Shown one piece after another: positions 1-12,600 of a stretch of 64,000 nucleotides of DNA. The position numbers were made by a program, and so were the translations under genes. The notes beneath the pieces were generated by a model, which made no database searches, was not told where the DNA came from, and was given only the letters and a program-made list of their open reading frames with translations. Source of the DNA: Punica granatum (Eukaryota; Streptophyta; Magnoliopsida; Myrtales; Lythraceae); NCBI RefSeq assembly GCF_007655135.1, contig NC_045134.1, positions 16,640,568 through 16,704,567 on the forward strand. Direction: 5' to 3'. Numbering within the stretch: the stretch's first letter is position 1; every line of letters begins with the position of its first letter.

Positions 1-1800
1 TGAATGCTTAGCATGATCTTCAAGATTTGCCTTGTCTAGTTTTATGGTCATTAAATTGTTAAGCAGTATGGGCTATGCGCAAATAAAATTTAAATAGCAC
101 AATTGAGGTAATATATTATTATGCTTTTGCAATATATATATATTTTTACTAATGTAAATATGAGTTATCCTATGAGATGGAAGTTTTCCATAATATACGG
201 CAATAACATCTAATAATCTTGTGGAGGAACCTTAAGCGTGAATTACTTCAATTACTAAAGCTCAGTTGGTCGTAAGATTTAGTATCTTGATATAGCTCAT
301 TATACATTTATTTATTTGGTGCATGTGACCGTATGAGTATTTTCTTGGAGATCAAATATATCACAGTCAACGACTTAAAAAGTCTCAATGAGATGCTATA
401 TGCAAGAACTTTAATGTTGTGAAAAGGTGTGTATGGAAGGAATAGGCAACGAAAAGATATGCACAAATTTTTATGTGATAATTTAGAAGAATTTGAACCA
501 CGAGAGATACGAGACTATTGCCGGATTATAGAAATAGTCCGAGTGAATCCTAACATCTTTATATCGATGCCACTAAATGGGAGAATTGACTTCTCGAATG
601 GAAATCGAGTTCTGAGGGTTCAAGGGCTCTTCAGTTGGACTACACAAGAAATGTAACGTGTGTTTACATTTTCAGTGCAATGAATTGTGAGAAATAGTGG
701 GGGTAATTCCCAAAAGTCCCATATTTGGTTTAATGCATCGAATTTTCACAACGAGAAAGGCTGAACATTTGTTCTTAATAGTCTCATGGCTTTTAAAATG
801 GAGCGCTAGAGCGTTTATGGACACTCTTGATGAGACTACCTATGCAAATATGGAAGTGAGTGCCCGCTTCCTATGGATTTTCCGCTAAATCCAAGAGTAC
901 TTGCAAGACCAAGATAGCGCAAGGCCGCACTAAATTGGCGTTGCTTATAGTGATCTAGAACCCATGTATAGTATGAACTAAATTCTTTGAATTTATGTTC
1001 AAACCTGTGTTTCAAGTTCAAGGCCACCGTCAGGCTATGTGCTATATAATAACCCGATTATTTTAAATTCTTTATATATTTTTAGTAAAATAAGTGGGCG
1101 ATTGTTATATAATTTCATTATTAAGGTATTTACTAATAATATATTTGCTAATTTGATATTAGATATTTAGTTTACTGTTAACTCTTGACTGTCTTAATAT
1201 GACCGTTTTGTTAAAGTCTTTATCTTTAATTGCTATTCATTTGGATTAATAACTTTTATTCTTTTGGCCGTAGATGAAAAATTAAATTGCATGGTCAAAT
1301 GAATTTAATTTCAATTATTATATTTGATATTTTTGTGCTCTATATATACATAACACGGCAGACAATAGAGTGTGGTGTTTTCCCGAGAGCACAAAATTTA
1401 GTTGAGCGTTTATATTATTCATAAATATATTTTATATTTTTCGGGTTGGATTCTAGTAAAGGAGTGTCATGTTTACAGCCATAACTACTTCTCGTGCGCA
1501 TTGTATCCCGGGATTGGATAATTCCATTGAACTGTAATATAGTGGGGAATTATCTATTCTCAAGAGAGTTTCCTAGAAACGCTTTGTCAACTAATTTCTA
1601 TCAATTATTTGTGTTTTCTGTTAAATTATCTCTCTTATTTTGATGTGTTATACAAGTTAAATTTATTGTACTTGAGATGCCAAAATATTAATATTATTTT
1701 GTATGAAATTCATTTTCTCTATTTAGTTATTGTTCTCTATATCTCGAAATTTTCACAACAAATAGAACCTTGGATTATCATGAGAACATAGAGTTACAAC
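1..1800 (+). repeat. Putative Copia 3' UTR and LTR remnant
   Basis: This stretch is AT-rich and holds no convincing gene. A purine-rich tract (GTGGGGGTAA near 697-706) resembles the polypurine tract found just before a Copia 3' LTR. Beyond it lies a TATA-like run (about 1340-1350), followed by a pyrimidine-rich tail ending in TTTTCACA near 1758. This is the order expected of polypurine tract, U3 and R/U5. The short ORFs at 429-656 and 1609-1791 match no family I recognise. The LTR ends and target duplication are not resolved, so this is an inference from layout only. Confidence 0.3.
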
Positions 1801-2399
1801 ATGTACTCAGTGATTATGATCGATTCTTTTTTGTTTGGATGATTAGCTCATCTGTATAGTATATATTGACATAATTGTTCAGGAAATCAATGTTATTATT
1901 TTATAGTACTATTAAAAAATAAAGTGGAATAATAAAGAGTAAAATCATATAAGTTTCCACACAAAAGTTAGTCCAAGCAAATAATACAACTAATTATAAC
2001 CAACTCTTACTGAGAACTTATTTTGATCTAGATTTGGAGCATCAAGCTCTAACAGTGACTGCGGTGTATTAAAGCAACATATACACTTGTTTTTTTTTTT
2101 TTTGTTATTGATGATCGTGCTCTATAGATTAAACTAGTTGATATGCGAATGCACATTGTTGAAGATATAAATAAAGAGCACGATTTAAAGATCAAAGCCA
2201 ATTGGACAAATAAAAAATGAATTCGAGTTATAACATTCTCATATATCCTAATGTGTATTATGGTCCAACTCAATATACAAAGGGACGTATTATTTTTTAT
2301 CCAACACAATATTTCCAACATGGGTGGGCCTGCTAGTTCCCTTGCGAGGGTCCACGTCCACGTCCACCATGAGAGTCTGCTTGGCATCGGATTTGCCTT

Positions 2400-3694
2400 T
2401 CAAGGAAGCAACATAACAGTTTCGTACAGCCAGCCAGTGGATCTCCACATATCTCTCCTATGCCATTTCTAGAGGGGAACTTTAACTTGAGGTGAAAAGC
2501 GAAGGGGACAGCCCTGATAGCGTTGAGAGTGGGCCCTCCTATGTTAGCATTATACGGGAGGCAAGTTCACTGCCAGAAAGTTAACCATCTTATCTAACCT
2601 TCGCGGCTCTCTATCGAATGCCATGGGAAGGTCTATGGAGCCAAGAGCTTTAGCCATACTACTAGTAAAACTTACCAAGGGAGTTTTCACCTACCTCAGC
2701 TTATCTTGTGGAAGATTCATTTGGGCAAAAGCATCATAAAAAAGTATATCAGTGGAGCTCCCCATACCTACTATGAGCCAATCTTTGTAGAAATCACCAA
2801 GGCATCTTCATGAGGAAGTCTGACATGTGCTGCATCGCCCTCGGAGAAACTCAGGACCGGATCCTTTTTTCCTCCATCTTTGACGCGTTTCCTGTGGTGT
2901 CCATTAACATTGCCTGCCCAATGTATGTCTTTCTGGCACTGCCTGAAGCTAATCACCTCTCGCGGGGTAGCCTCACTTCGGACACTCCTTTCCCCATTGC
3001 GACAATTGCTTTTGGGTTCTTCACAAAAATATGTTTGTAATCCTTGTCTCTAGCATCTCTTTGCTTGTGATACTCCTCGTGTCTTCTAGGGGACGACCTC
3101 TGCAGCGATGACATTCGTGGTGGGCTCTTGTCATGCCCACCACCATGGACGAAGTGCTTCAAATGCCCCTCTTGTATTAGCTTTTCAATCCCCCGTTTGA
3201 GCTCTCTATCAGTAGCATGCCCATAGCTTTATGACAGGACAAAAATTTGGACTTTATCTTTTCCCAAGCTCACCCCCTTCTTTGGTGGTGGTGGTGGCAT
3301 AAGCAAGCCCATCCTCCCAATCTCATTCAACACCAGTGATTTAGGAGCACTCGCAGAGAGGTCAGCCAACTCAATCGCTGGAGTGATGATTAGGTCCTTC
3401 TTGAAATCCACATTTTTCAAACCTCTCTGGAATGCAGAAATTGATTCAAGTGCCACCACCTTCATGAATCTCAGATGCAACGCCAAAGAACCTCTCATAC
3501 TAGGCGTTGAGCGACTCATAGTCCTTTTGCTCCATTGCAAAGAGGTAGTTCACGTCTTTCCTGATTCTCTGTGTCCCCGTGAAACTCTGGATCAGATCTC
3601 CTAGAGCTTCTCAAAGTCCTTTATGAATCCTGTGGGCAGCGAATGAAAGTAGTCCGCAGTGACTTTAGTTAGTGTACCAGGAAGAGTAAGCACT
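2400..3694 (-). pseudogene. Gypsy gag (3' part) and protease remnant
   Basis: Minus-strand translation gives gag-like text (ESISAFQRGLKN, then LKRGIEKLIQEGHLKHFV, the usual linker before a gypsy protease). Next come PHEDALVISTKIG and, near 2620-2760, SSTDILFYDAFAQMNLP, which matches the DSGSSADIL-type protease active-site region with its first residues changed. A later NIGGPTLNA segment (about 2540) corresponds to the conserved ILGRPTLN block. Stops interrupt the frame near 3230, 3590 and 2695. It encoded capsid and protease of a Ty3/gypsy element. It is clearly decayed. Confidence 0.6.
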
Positions 3695-4410
3695 TGTTGG
3701 AAATTATGACTAATGGGTGAATGAGGAAATTGTTCACAAACTAATGACTCTTGATTTTCTTAGTGGTTATAAGAAATGAATGGATTGCATTCATGAATAA
3801 TCAAATACCATTAACACATATATTGAATATATGTGAGTTATTCCCCATAAAAGGAGAATAGGAAGAGTCATGGAAGGATGAAACCCGTAGTCTATAAAGG
3901 CACATGCATCAAATTAAATCAAGAGAGCCTCCTGCTTTAATTTGCTTTCTGTAGCCGATTGGAAAAGGAAAAGAAAAGTCTTCCCTTGGTTGCAATTCCC
4001 TAGAAAAGAACAACTTCCTTTTACTGAGATCAAAAGGAAATTGCACAAGTGGTCGCCTACAATTTTCTACGAAAGATTCAAGTCAAAAGTGTTCACGCTT
4101 CTCTTCGAGTTCGCTGAAGCGTTGCTGTTTGTGATGCTGCTTCACTTGTTGCCGTTTTACCCTGGGAAACGATTGTCCACGTGACCTAAAGCACCTAGGA
4201 GGGGACAATTCTGTTTTAAGGGGTTTGTGTCTAACACAGGACTCGGCTCTCTCGTATCTTTCGATTTCGCCTTTGTTTTGGTTTGAATTTCCAAGTTCTT
4301 ACACTAGTGAAATTTAGTTAATTTTATAGCATTCTATTTGTCCGAATAGCTATTTGAATTATCGTTCAATTTTTTGTGACTTATTACGGCTAATTATAAT
4401 TTTGTTTACA
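3695..4410 (+). repeat. Copia 5' LTR
   Basis: It starts TGTTGGAAATTATGAC and ends TTTGTTTACA. By eye it differs from the right LTR by roughly 17-20 substitutions plus one short region near 4045-4075 that is replaced or deleted in the other copy. That is about 97% identity, so the insertion is fairly recent. Confidence 0.93.
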
Positions 4411-4445
4411 ATCTTGAAACATAATTTGTTATTTGAACGATTTGA

Positions 4446-5240
4446 ATGGCGTCGGGGAACGATGGAGATACGACCAACGGAAGCCAGACTACTGGCTCCG
4501 GCCCTGCTCCTATCTTGCCTAACCATTTGGTTAGCCAAAACGTGGCTGCTCCTTCGATGGTCCCTGTGAACCATATTGAGAAGCCCGAGAAGTTCAATGG
4601 GTTGAACTTCAAGAGATGGCAGCAAAAGATGCTATTCTACCCCACAACTCTGAACCTTGCAAGATTCTTGACTGAAAATGCTCCAATCCTATCTGTGGGG
4701 GAGTCAGATGTGCAGGCTCTCAATGCGGTTGATGCTTGGAAGCACTCCGACTATCTTTGCCTGAATTATATCATGAACAGTCTTCATGATTCCCTGTGTA
4801 GTGTCTATCAAGGGTTTAAGACGGCAAAGGAGCTATGGGAATCCTTAGACCGTAAATATAAATCAGAGGATGCCGGTGCGAAGAAATTTCTCGTCGAATG
4901 GTTCCTCGATTTTAAAATGGTGGATTCAAGGACTGTAATGAGTCAAGTGCAGGAATTTCAAGTGCTCTTGCATGAGATTCAAGCTGAGGGGATGACTCTA
5001 AGTGAATCCTTCCAAATGGATGTTGTCATTGAAAAGCTGCCTCCTGGTTGGAAGGATTTCAAAAATTATCTGAAGCATAAGCGAAAGGAGATGACAATGG
5101 AAGATCTTGTTGTCAAGCTTCGAATTGAAGAAGACAATAAAAACTCCGGAAAGGATCTCATCCTCCCTGCTACTAAGGTAAATGTCATGGAGCAGGGCAA
5201 AGCTCCAAGAACAAAAAAGGCAAGAAAAAACTGGGTACAA
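4446..5240 (+). pseudogene. Copia gag (capsid)
   Basis: The ATG at 4446 is only 36 nt after the LTR and opens [14 protein letters not shown]. The body matches the UBN2-type capsid of plant Copia elements ([18 protein letters not shown], then the [15 protein letters not shown] region and the [16 protein letters not shown] region). A single-base frameshift in the A-rich run near 5210-5225 moves the zinc-knuckle (about 5268-5310) into the next frame. The knuckle itself reads [14 protein letters not shown], with Tyr in place of the second zinc-binding Cys. Confidence 0.85.
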
Positions 5241-8200
5241 ATGGAGGAATCTTCAAGCCCAAGTTTTAGGGGAAATGCTTCAACTATGACAAGAAAGGTC
5301 ACAGATCTGCTGACTGCAGGCTCCCAAAGAGGAAAAAGAACCATGAAGCAAACGTGGTTAATGAAATGGCCCAAGATGTGGCAGACATCAACCTATCTGC
5401 TGTGGTTTCAGAGGTGAACCTCATTGGGTCCAACCCAAAGGAATGGTGGCTTGATACCGGTGCCACCAGACATGTGTGCTCAAACAGAGACCTATTCACT
5501 ATGCTCGAACCGGTTACTGGGGAGAGGATCTATATGGGAAACTTTGCCCATTCTGCTGTTGAAGGTCAAGGCAAGGTGGTCTTAAAGATGACTTTAGGAA
5601 AGGAGTTGACTCTGAACAACGTATTGTACGTACCTGAGATTCGAAAGAATTTAGTCTCCGGGTCATTGCTGAACAAACATGGGTTCAAGATGGTTTTTGA
5701 GTCAAACAAAGTTATTTTGTCTAAGTCTGGAATGTACGTAGGAAAGGGATATGTATGTGATGGGCTTTTTAAGCTCAATGTAATGACCATAATCAATAAG
5801 AATTCTGGTTCTTCTACATCTTTGATTGAGTCTCCTAATTTGTGGCATGGAAGACTAGGTCATGTTAATTATAATACTTTGCGTAGATTAATTAACTTGA
5901 ATCACATACCTACATTCCAAATTGATTCACAGCACAAATGTAAAATTTGTGTTGAGGTAAAATTGACAAGATCACCCTTTCAAATGATTGAAAGGAACAC
6001 CAAGTCACTTGATCTAATTCATAGTGATGTATGCGATTTAAAGTTCGCAACAACAAGAGGTGGTAATAATTATATTATTACCTTTATCGATGATAGTACA
6101 AAATACTGTTATGTATATTTGTTGAAAAGCAAAGATGAGGCCATAGAGAAATTTGTTCTCTATAAAAATGAAGTTGAGAATCAACTCAACAAGAAAATCA
6201 AGAGATTGAGGAGTGACAGAGGAGGCGAATACGTAACGCCTTTCGGGGAATTCTGTGTACAACACGGAATTATACACGAAGTGACTGCACCCTATTCACC
6301 TCAATCGAATGGTGTTACTGAACGCAAAAATCGCACGTTGAAAGACATGATGAATGCAATGATATTAAGTTCAGGATTACCTCAAAATATGTGGGGTGAA
6401 GCAATATTGTCAAGCAATTACCTATTAAATAAGGTGCCTCGAAAGAAAGGGGAAAAGACACCTTATGAATTATTCAAAGGTAGGAGACCATCCTACGATC
6501 ACTTGCAAGTGTGGGGGTGCTTGGCAAAAGTAGTAGTTCCGGCACCAAAGAAAGTAAAGATCGGTCCTAAGATGGTGGACTGCATCTTTATTGGCTATGC
6601 ACATAACAGTAGTGCTTATCGATTTCTTGTGCATGAATCTAAGATTCCCGATATACACAAGAACACGATAATGGAATCAAGGAATGCATCGTTCTTTGAA
6701 GATGCATTTCCATGTAAATTGAATGAGGCATCGAGTTCATCGAAACGAACCTCACATACTATGAATGATGGACTTCATGACGTAGATCATGAAAGGCATA
6801 GTTCAGATCAAGAGATTGAACCTAGACGCAGCAAAAGAGCTAGAATTGAAAAATCATTCGGGAATGATTTTCTGACATATTTGTTGGAAAAGGAATCACA
6901 AATCTATGCTGAAGCAGTGAATTCCTCTGAGGGACCTCTTTGGAAGGAGGCAATCAAAAGTGAAATTAATTCGATTCTGCGAAATCACACTTGGGAATTA
7001 GTGGATCTCCGTACTGGTTGTAAACCCTTAGGATCCACATGGATCTTTAAGAGGAAAATGAAAGCAGATGGATCTATTGATAAGTACAAGGGCAGGCTTG
7101 TAATTAAGGGATACAAGCAAAAGGAAGGCTTGGACTATTTTGATACTTATTCTCCTGTGACGAGAATAAATTCCATTAGGATGATACTTGCAATTGCAGC
7201 ATTGCGTAATTTGGAAGTTCATCAAATGGATGTGAAAACAGCTTTCCTAAATGGAGATTTAGATGAAGAAATTTATATGGAACAACCCGAATGGTTCGTG
7301 GCTCCAGGACAAGAAAGGAAAGTCTGTAAATTGGTCAAGTCATTGTATGGGTTGAAACAAGCGTCAAAACAGTGGCACGAAAAATTCGATAATGCAATGA
7401 TTTCTAAAGGATTTAAGATCAATGAGTGTGATAAATGTGTATACATTAAAGAAACAGAAAATGCTTACGTCATTTTATGTCTCTACGTGGATGACATACT
7501 CATTGTTGGTAGTGATGACAGAATGATCAAATCTACGAAGAATATGCTGAATTCGAGATTTGACATGAAAGATATGGGACTCGCTGATGTGATTTTAGGA
7601 ATTAAAATCATGAGAACATCAGATGGACTAAATTTGAGTTAGTCACACTACATAGATAAAATTCTGGAAAAATTTACCAAAAATTATTCTGGAATTTCAA
7701 AAACTCTAATAGACAATAATCTTCATCTATCAAAGAATATATGAGAGAGTATTTCTCAGTTAGAATACTCGCGGGTCATTGGAAGTCTAATGTATCTGAT
7801 GAGTTGTACTAGACCGGATATTGCATACTCGATTAGTAGACTCAGCAGATATACAAGTAATCCAAGTAAGGACCATTGGAAGGCAATTGTCAAGGTACCT
7901 AGATACCTTAGATACACTCGAGATTATGGGCTGCACTATATTAGATATCCAGCTGTTCTAGAGGGGTACAGTGATGCAAACTGGATATCTGATATAACGG
8001 ATTCGAAATCCACTAGTGGATATGTGTTTTCACTAGTAGGTGCAGCAGTTTCATGGAAGTCCTTGAAACAAATTGTTATCGCTAGGTCCACAATGGAATC
8101 TGAGTTTATTGCTCTAGATAAATGTGGAGAAGAAGCTGAATGGCTGCGCCATTTTCTAGAGGACATTCCTTAATGGGAAAAACCTGTGCCACCAATTTGT

Positions 8201-8446
8201 ATCTACTGTGACAGTCAAACGGCAATTGGAAGGGCACATAGTAATATCTATAATGGTAAGTCTAGACATATACGTCGTAGACACAACACCATTAGACAAC
8301 TGATCTCAACTAGAATTATCTCTATTGACTACGTGCGGTCAAAGGATAATATAGCGGATCCGCTAACCAAAGGGTTATGTAAAGAGCAGTTTGAAAAGTT
8401 GTCAAAGGGAATGGGTCTAAAGTCCATTAGAGGAAAGGTTTTATAG
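5240..8446 (+). pseudogene. Copia pol: protease-integrase-RT-RNase H
   Basis: One frame runs from 5240 to 8446 with three internal stops (about 7640, 7742, 8171). In order it shows aspartic protease (WWLDTGATRHVCS near 5445), an integrase zinc region (HGRLGHVNYNTL...CKIC, about 5845-5950) and the integrase core with Asp, Asp and Glu (HSDVC, FIDDST, SPQSNGVTERKN). Reverse transcriptase follows (STWIFKRKMKADGSIDKYK; YVDDI at 7484-7498). RNase H comes last (YSDANW near 7970, STMESEF near 8090), then DNIADPLTKGL at the end. It would copy RNA to DNA and integrate it, but the stops fall before and within RNase H, so autonomy is unlikely. Confidence 0.9.
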
Positions 8447-8959
8447 CAGATACCCAACCTAGCTGACTGGAAATCCCAAGATCTAGGTTCAATGGGACAA
8501 CCAAGTTATAGAACCGAATTAAATCACTGTGGGGGGAAAAATCCCTGGACCATTCCTTGATGAAACAGTGATAAACGGATAAGGCTAGCAATTTAAAATT
8601 GCTTTAATGATATGTGAAATCACTTATGTGAGAGAAAAGTGGGGCCGCTTTAAAGGAGAATTTCTATGGACTTAATTCTTTAGAAACTCTCGCAGAACCA
8701 GGATGGTGTTCTATGGCAAAAATGGGCACAACTATGAGAACCAAAGGAAGTCAGTTGACTCCTGTGTGAGGTGTGTGATATCTTTACACAAAACAACGGA
8801 ACAATTCAAGGACTTCGTGTCTATTGGACTGCTAGTAAAGTACATGCATTTTCACAAGGGAAGGTTCAAGGGTGGTGACACCTACTTATCTTATACAGGT
8901 TCAACTGGTGAACACTATCTACGAGTCAAAACAAAACAATTTCCATTCATGTGAGGGAT
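8447..8959 (+). other. Copia 3' untranslated region
   Basis: Noncoding internal sequence between the end of RNase H and the 3' LTR, ending in the polypurine tract. The 83-codon ORF at 8703-8954 matches nothing I recognise and is probably chance. Confidence 0.6.
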
Positions 8960-9652
8960 TGTTGGAAATTATGACTAATGGGTGAATGAGGAAATTGTTC
9001 ACAAACTAATGACTCTTGATTTTCTTAGTGGTTACAAAAAATGAATAGATTGCATTCATGAATAATCAAATACCATTAACACATATATTGAATATATGTG
9101 AGTTATTCCCCATAAAAGGAGAATAGGAAGAGTCATGGAAGGATGGAACCCGTAATCTATAAAGGCACATGCATCAAATTAAATCAAGAGAGCCTCCTGC
9201 TTTAATTTGCTTCCTGTAGCCGATTGGAAAAGGAAAAGAAAAGTCTTCCCTTGGTTGCAATTCCCTAGAAAAGAACAACTTCCTTTTACTGAGATCAAAA
9301 AGAAATTGCACGAATGATTCAACCTCAAAAGTGTTCACGCTTCTCTTCGAGTTCGCTGAAACGTTGCTGTTTGTGATGCTGCTTCACTTGTTGCCGTTTT
9401 ACCCTGGGAAACGATTGTCCACATGACCTCAAGCACCCAGGAGGGGACAATTCTGTTTCAAGGGATTTGTGTCTAACACAGGACTCGGCTCTCTCGTATC
9501 TTTCGATTTCGCCTTTGTTTTGGTTTGAATTTCCAAGTTCTTACACTAGTGAAATTCAGTTAATCTTATAGCATTCTATTTGTCTGAATAGCTATTTGAA
9601 TTATCGTTCAATTTTTTGTGACTTATTACGGCTAATTATAATTTTGTTTACA
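8960..9652 (+). repeat. Copia 3' LTR
   Basis: Second copy of the 3695-4410 repeat, preceded by a short purine tract (GTGAGGGA at 8951-8958) acting as polypurine tract. It is about 23 bp shorter than the left copy because of one internal indel. Confidence 0.93.
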
Positions 9653-10304
9653 CCACTTTACGCTTTCATCAATTGTCCTCCCCAGCAAGGACGTGACATG
9701 CCTTCTAATATGATCATAAGGATCAGACTTGCCATCATAAGGGGTGATTTGGGGAACGAGAACCTTCGCTGGACTTCAGTGCTCATAATTTCTTGTGACA
9801 ATGGAGAGGTCATGCTAGAGTTGAACAAAGGGACCCCAATCTTATTCTTCTCAGCCTCAGCGATACATTCTTCGATCATCTTGTTGATCTCTTCAGAGGT
9901 CATATGGACCTTCAGCAGAGCGTTACTCGGAGGCAATTGAGCAGGGGGTGAATCACTCTCTCTTATAAGGCTTTTTTCTACTTCTCAAGTGATTCTGAAT
10001 GCTCTGATTGTGCTTGATCCTCCTTCTGCTCTGAGGCTGTAACCTGGGTGCCTAGCATCTCTTTGAAATCTAGCTTGGCGGTTCAATCCTCGCAACGGCG
10101 AACCATGGCCAAAACCGCCTCTCTAGTGTCCGGAGAAAGGGCATCCAATAACTGCTGATCGAGGTTCAGCTAAGATTGATTCCCCTTTCCTCCTCCGGCC
10201 GTCTCCTGTGGACCACTGCCGCCAATAGGCTAACTAGAAGCCTACTGGCTCCTACTTTCTCCACGGGCAGCCATGGAATTGGCTTGACTACGAGTTAACA
10301 CCAT
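9653..10304 (-). pseudogene. Gypsy gag (5' part) remnant
   Basis: The minus-strand ATG at 10304 opens MVLTRSQANSMAARGES, a start typical of plant Ty3/gypsy gag, and hits a TAG at about 10242-10244. A further open stretch at 9658-9936 carries capsid-type sequence. At 9652 it is cut by the right LTR of the Copia element and resumes at 3694. The coding frame is broken by stops. Confidence 0.55.
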
Positions 10305-10361
10305 CTTAGGTCTTCCACGAACAAAATCAGGGAACGGCAAAAGATTAGACTTTTAGTGCCA

Positions 10362-10380
10362 TTCCCATAGACAGTGTCAA
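10362..10380 (-). other. Degenerate primer-binding site of the gypsy remnant
   Basis: On the minus strand this reads TTGACACTGTCTATGGGAA, close to the common plant gypsy leader TTGGCGCCGTCTGTGGGAA. The four differences are all G-to-A or C-to-T changes, as expected from decay of methylated DNA. It sits directly beside the presumed LTR end (10381) and about 60 bases before the gag ATG. Confidence 0.5.
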
Positions 10381-10740
10381 TGGTACAGACTTGAAAATAT
10401 AGTCCAATCCACGTGCAATCCTTGTGATTGTTGGTGAAGATAGATCCTTGAGCCATAAACCACAAAAACCTGCACAAAGGGAGATTGGGGGTGGTGTTCC
10501 GATACAGCAGAAAGACAAACCTCACAATTCAAGATTATTGTTACAATTAGAACTGAACTTTGCAGTGGTTTCAGTAACAATTCCCACCCCTGGCTTTTTA
10601 ATTTTATTTTATAATATTTTAATTAATACCATTGAAGAAGTTAATGGGGATTTGACGGTAGGGACTAAAGTAATAGAGAAAAGTGTAATGTTGAGGGCAT
10701 TATTGATGACTTGGAAAGGTTAGGAATGAAATTGATGGCT

Positions 10741-11059
10741 ACCCCCATCGATAGAGAATAAATTGTTAGTTTACTCTATTTACAAAAACATATTTTCTAA
10801 ATAATTATAGGAATATTTCCTAAGTAATTATAGGAGTTTGTGTAATAAAAGCGACCGATATTTTAATTACATGAACGTAGGAGATTCCTTTTTTTTTTGT
10901 GCTTGAAGTCGTCCGAAAATAGGTGTTAACTATATGGGAGAAATGTACATGAAAAACAAATATATAAAGTTATACACAATCTGCGGCTAGTTTACAAAAT
11001 ATGTGATCATAACTACTAATATAGATGAGATATGATTCTGACTAACACTAATTTATGAT
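10741..11059. other. Unassigned AT-rich spacer
   Basis: I see no gene or clear repeat. It may include the rest of the gypsy LTR that ends at 10381, whose outer end I could not fix. Confidence 0.4.
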
Positions 11060-12600
11060 TGTCAGCACCTCGTTTTAACCCGACTCGATTAAGAAATCAG
11101 TCGGGAGCACAAGAAAGGGTCACTAACCAAAATCATACTATTTTTATTTTATTTTTTAGGAAAGAGGAGATATGAAAAAAAATTAATTTCTCATGTTTTG
11201 AAAATACTTTCATGTAAATTTTCAAGAGAAAAATATTTCTTGGTACTTAAAAAACGCTTTTAAATTTATTTATACCAGGAAATACATGGAAAAGGGTCAA
11301 AATGAGGTTCCTAGCGAGTTTAGGGACAAAGCATCCTTTGAGCTTTTGGAACTAAGTCCAACAGAACTCAGTTAAACTCAGTTCCATTTTTAAGAAAAGC
11401 TGAGAAAGGTGCCTGTGAGTAGTAAGCACGCGAAAGGTGGCTCGCGTGGTTAGTAACCATGCCGAAGATTAACTGGCAGCTTCTGCACGCATTTCCACAA
11501 AAAATAACTTTTTAACCCCTAATAGTTTAGAAAAATAGCAAAATGACCCCAACCCCTCTTCTCCAATAAATAGATGGTGGATTTTCAGCATTAGGGACTT
11601 TCGGCTCCCACTCATGAGCTGAAATTGACCTACATTCCCCCATATACACCTTGCGCTTGGTTTTTCTAACAATTGTCTTGTAGGATCTCGATCGGGAAGA
11701 GGCTCCAAACCCAAGAAGGCGTCTCCTCTCTTGTCATTCCTTGGGGAACTTGATGCAAATCGTAGCACAACTTCAAGGGATCTTGTTCAAGTTCCAATTG
11801 GACTGGTTACGCGAGCACGAACAAAAAAGTTTAAAGATGTACTCAACATGCCTGATTCAAGAGGTTTTGGCTCAAGCAAATTCGTAGAGGCCCATTGGAC
11901 ATGAACCACGTGATCAATGAAGATGCATCAACATGACTCAAGTTCTAGAAGATTTCAGCCAAGTCTACGATGCAGAGGATTAATCCATGATAATGCCATT
12001 TTTTAGAAGTTTCTAGAATATTTGTTGAAGATCAACAAAAGATATCATCAGATTTGGTTAAAGTTTAAATCTCATTGAGATATTTTAGGAATATTTAGAT
12101 TTCATATCTTTATAGATTAAGTCATATCTCTATATATACTTCAGATTTTATTTTCCTTACTTTACGAGAAGATATGACCAGATTATGATTAGTATTGGTC
12201 TATATATACTCATCTTAGTCAATTTTTTAAAGACAGGAACATTCAGCAAATTGTGAGAGTATTCTCTTTGATTCTTGAAGAACTAATTCGAACTTATCAG
12301 AAATTTTCGTGGCGTTCATCATCGAATTATCAAACGGATTTCCACCACCGTCTGTGGCGTCTTCCTATACTGAGATTCTTGTTTCGCAATAAATAACGGG
12401 TTGAGGTCAGTTATACTAAGGTTCTTGTTTATATCATAAACAATGGGTCGAGGGTTTGTCAATCAATTCTGATTATAGAACGATCCTGGGATCATTTTGT
12501 TGTCGGGTCCCGTCATTCTTGGCAAGAATCACATCAGAACCCCACTCGAATCTGTCCACCTCTCCTTGCTACTCCTTTAAGGAGATATTCCTAGAGATTT
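11060..12600 (+). repeat. Putative gypsy LTR or LTR remnant
   Basis: It begins TGTCAGCACCTCG, the same type of LTR start used by the large Tat-like elements further right, and has a TATA-like run (about 12120-12140). It ends in a leader-like region rich in short direct repeats (TTCTTGTTT near 12381 and 12423). No gag or PBS could be recognised after it. The outer end is approximate and the element type is a guess from the start motif and layout. Confidence 0.3.

Larger units (their letters stand above)
3695..9652 (+). mobile_element. Copia (Ty1) LTR retrotransposon, near full length
   Basis: Two direct LTRs (3695-4410 and 8960-9652) with TG...CA ends flank gag, protease, integrase, RT and RNase H in Ty1/copia order. 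The flanking bases GCACT (3690-3694) and CCACT (9653-9657) look like a 5-bp target duplication with one change. The element sits inside a minus-strand gypsy gag. Its coding region is disabled by a frameshift near 5215 and in-frame stops at about 7640, 7742 and 8171. No TGGTATCAGAGC-type primer-binding site follows the left LTR. Confidence 0.93.
2330..10740 (-). mobile_element. Degenerate Ty3/gypsy remnant, split by a Copia element
   Basis: Read on the minus strand, the pieces fall in retrotransposon order: an LTR end at 10381 (terminal CA), a PBS-like site (10362-10380), a gag start at 10304, gag sequence to 9653, then the Copia element 3695-9652. Gag resumes at 3694 with a zinc-knuckle/linker-type region, followed by an aspartic-protease-like region around 2400-2760. 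There is no reverse transcriptase, so the remnant appears truncated near 2330. Several in-frame stops and frameshifts make it non-functional. The LTR start is not resolved; the upper coordinate is a rough limit. Confidence 0.6.

Noticed and set aside
2049..2387. 112-codon minus-strand ORF
   Set aside because: AT-rich, no family match, and its start overlaps the decayed gypsy end.
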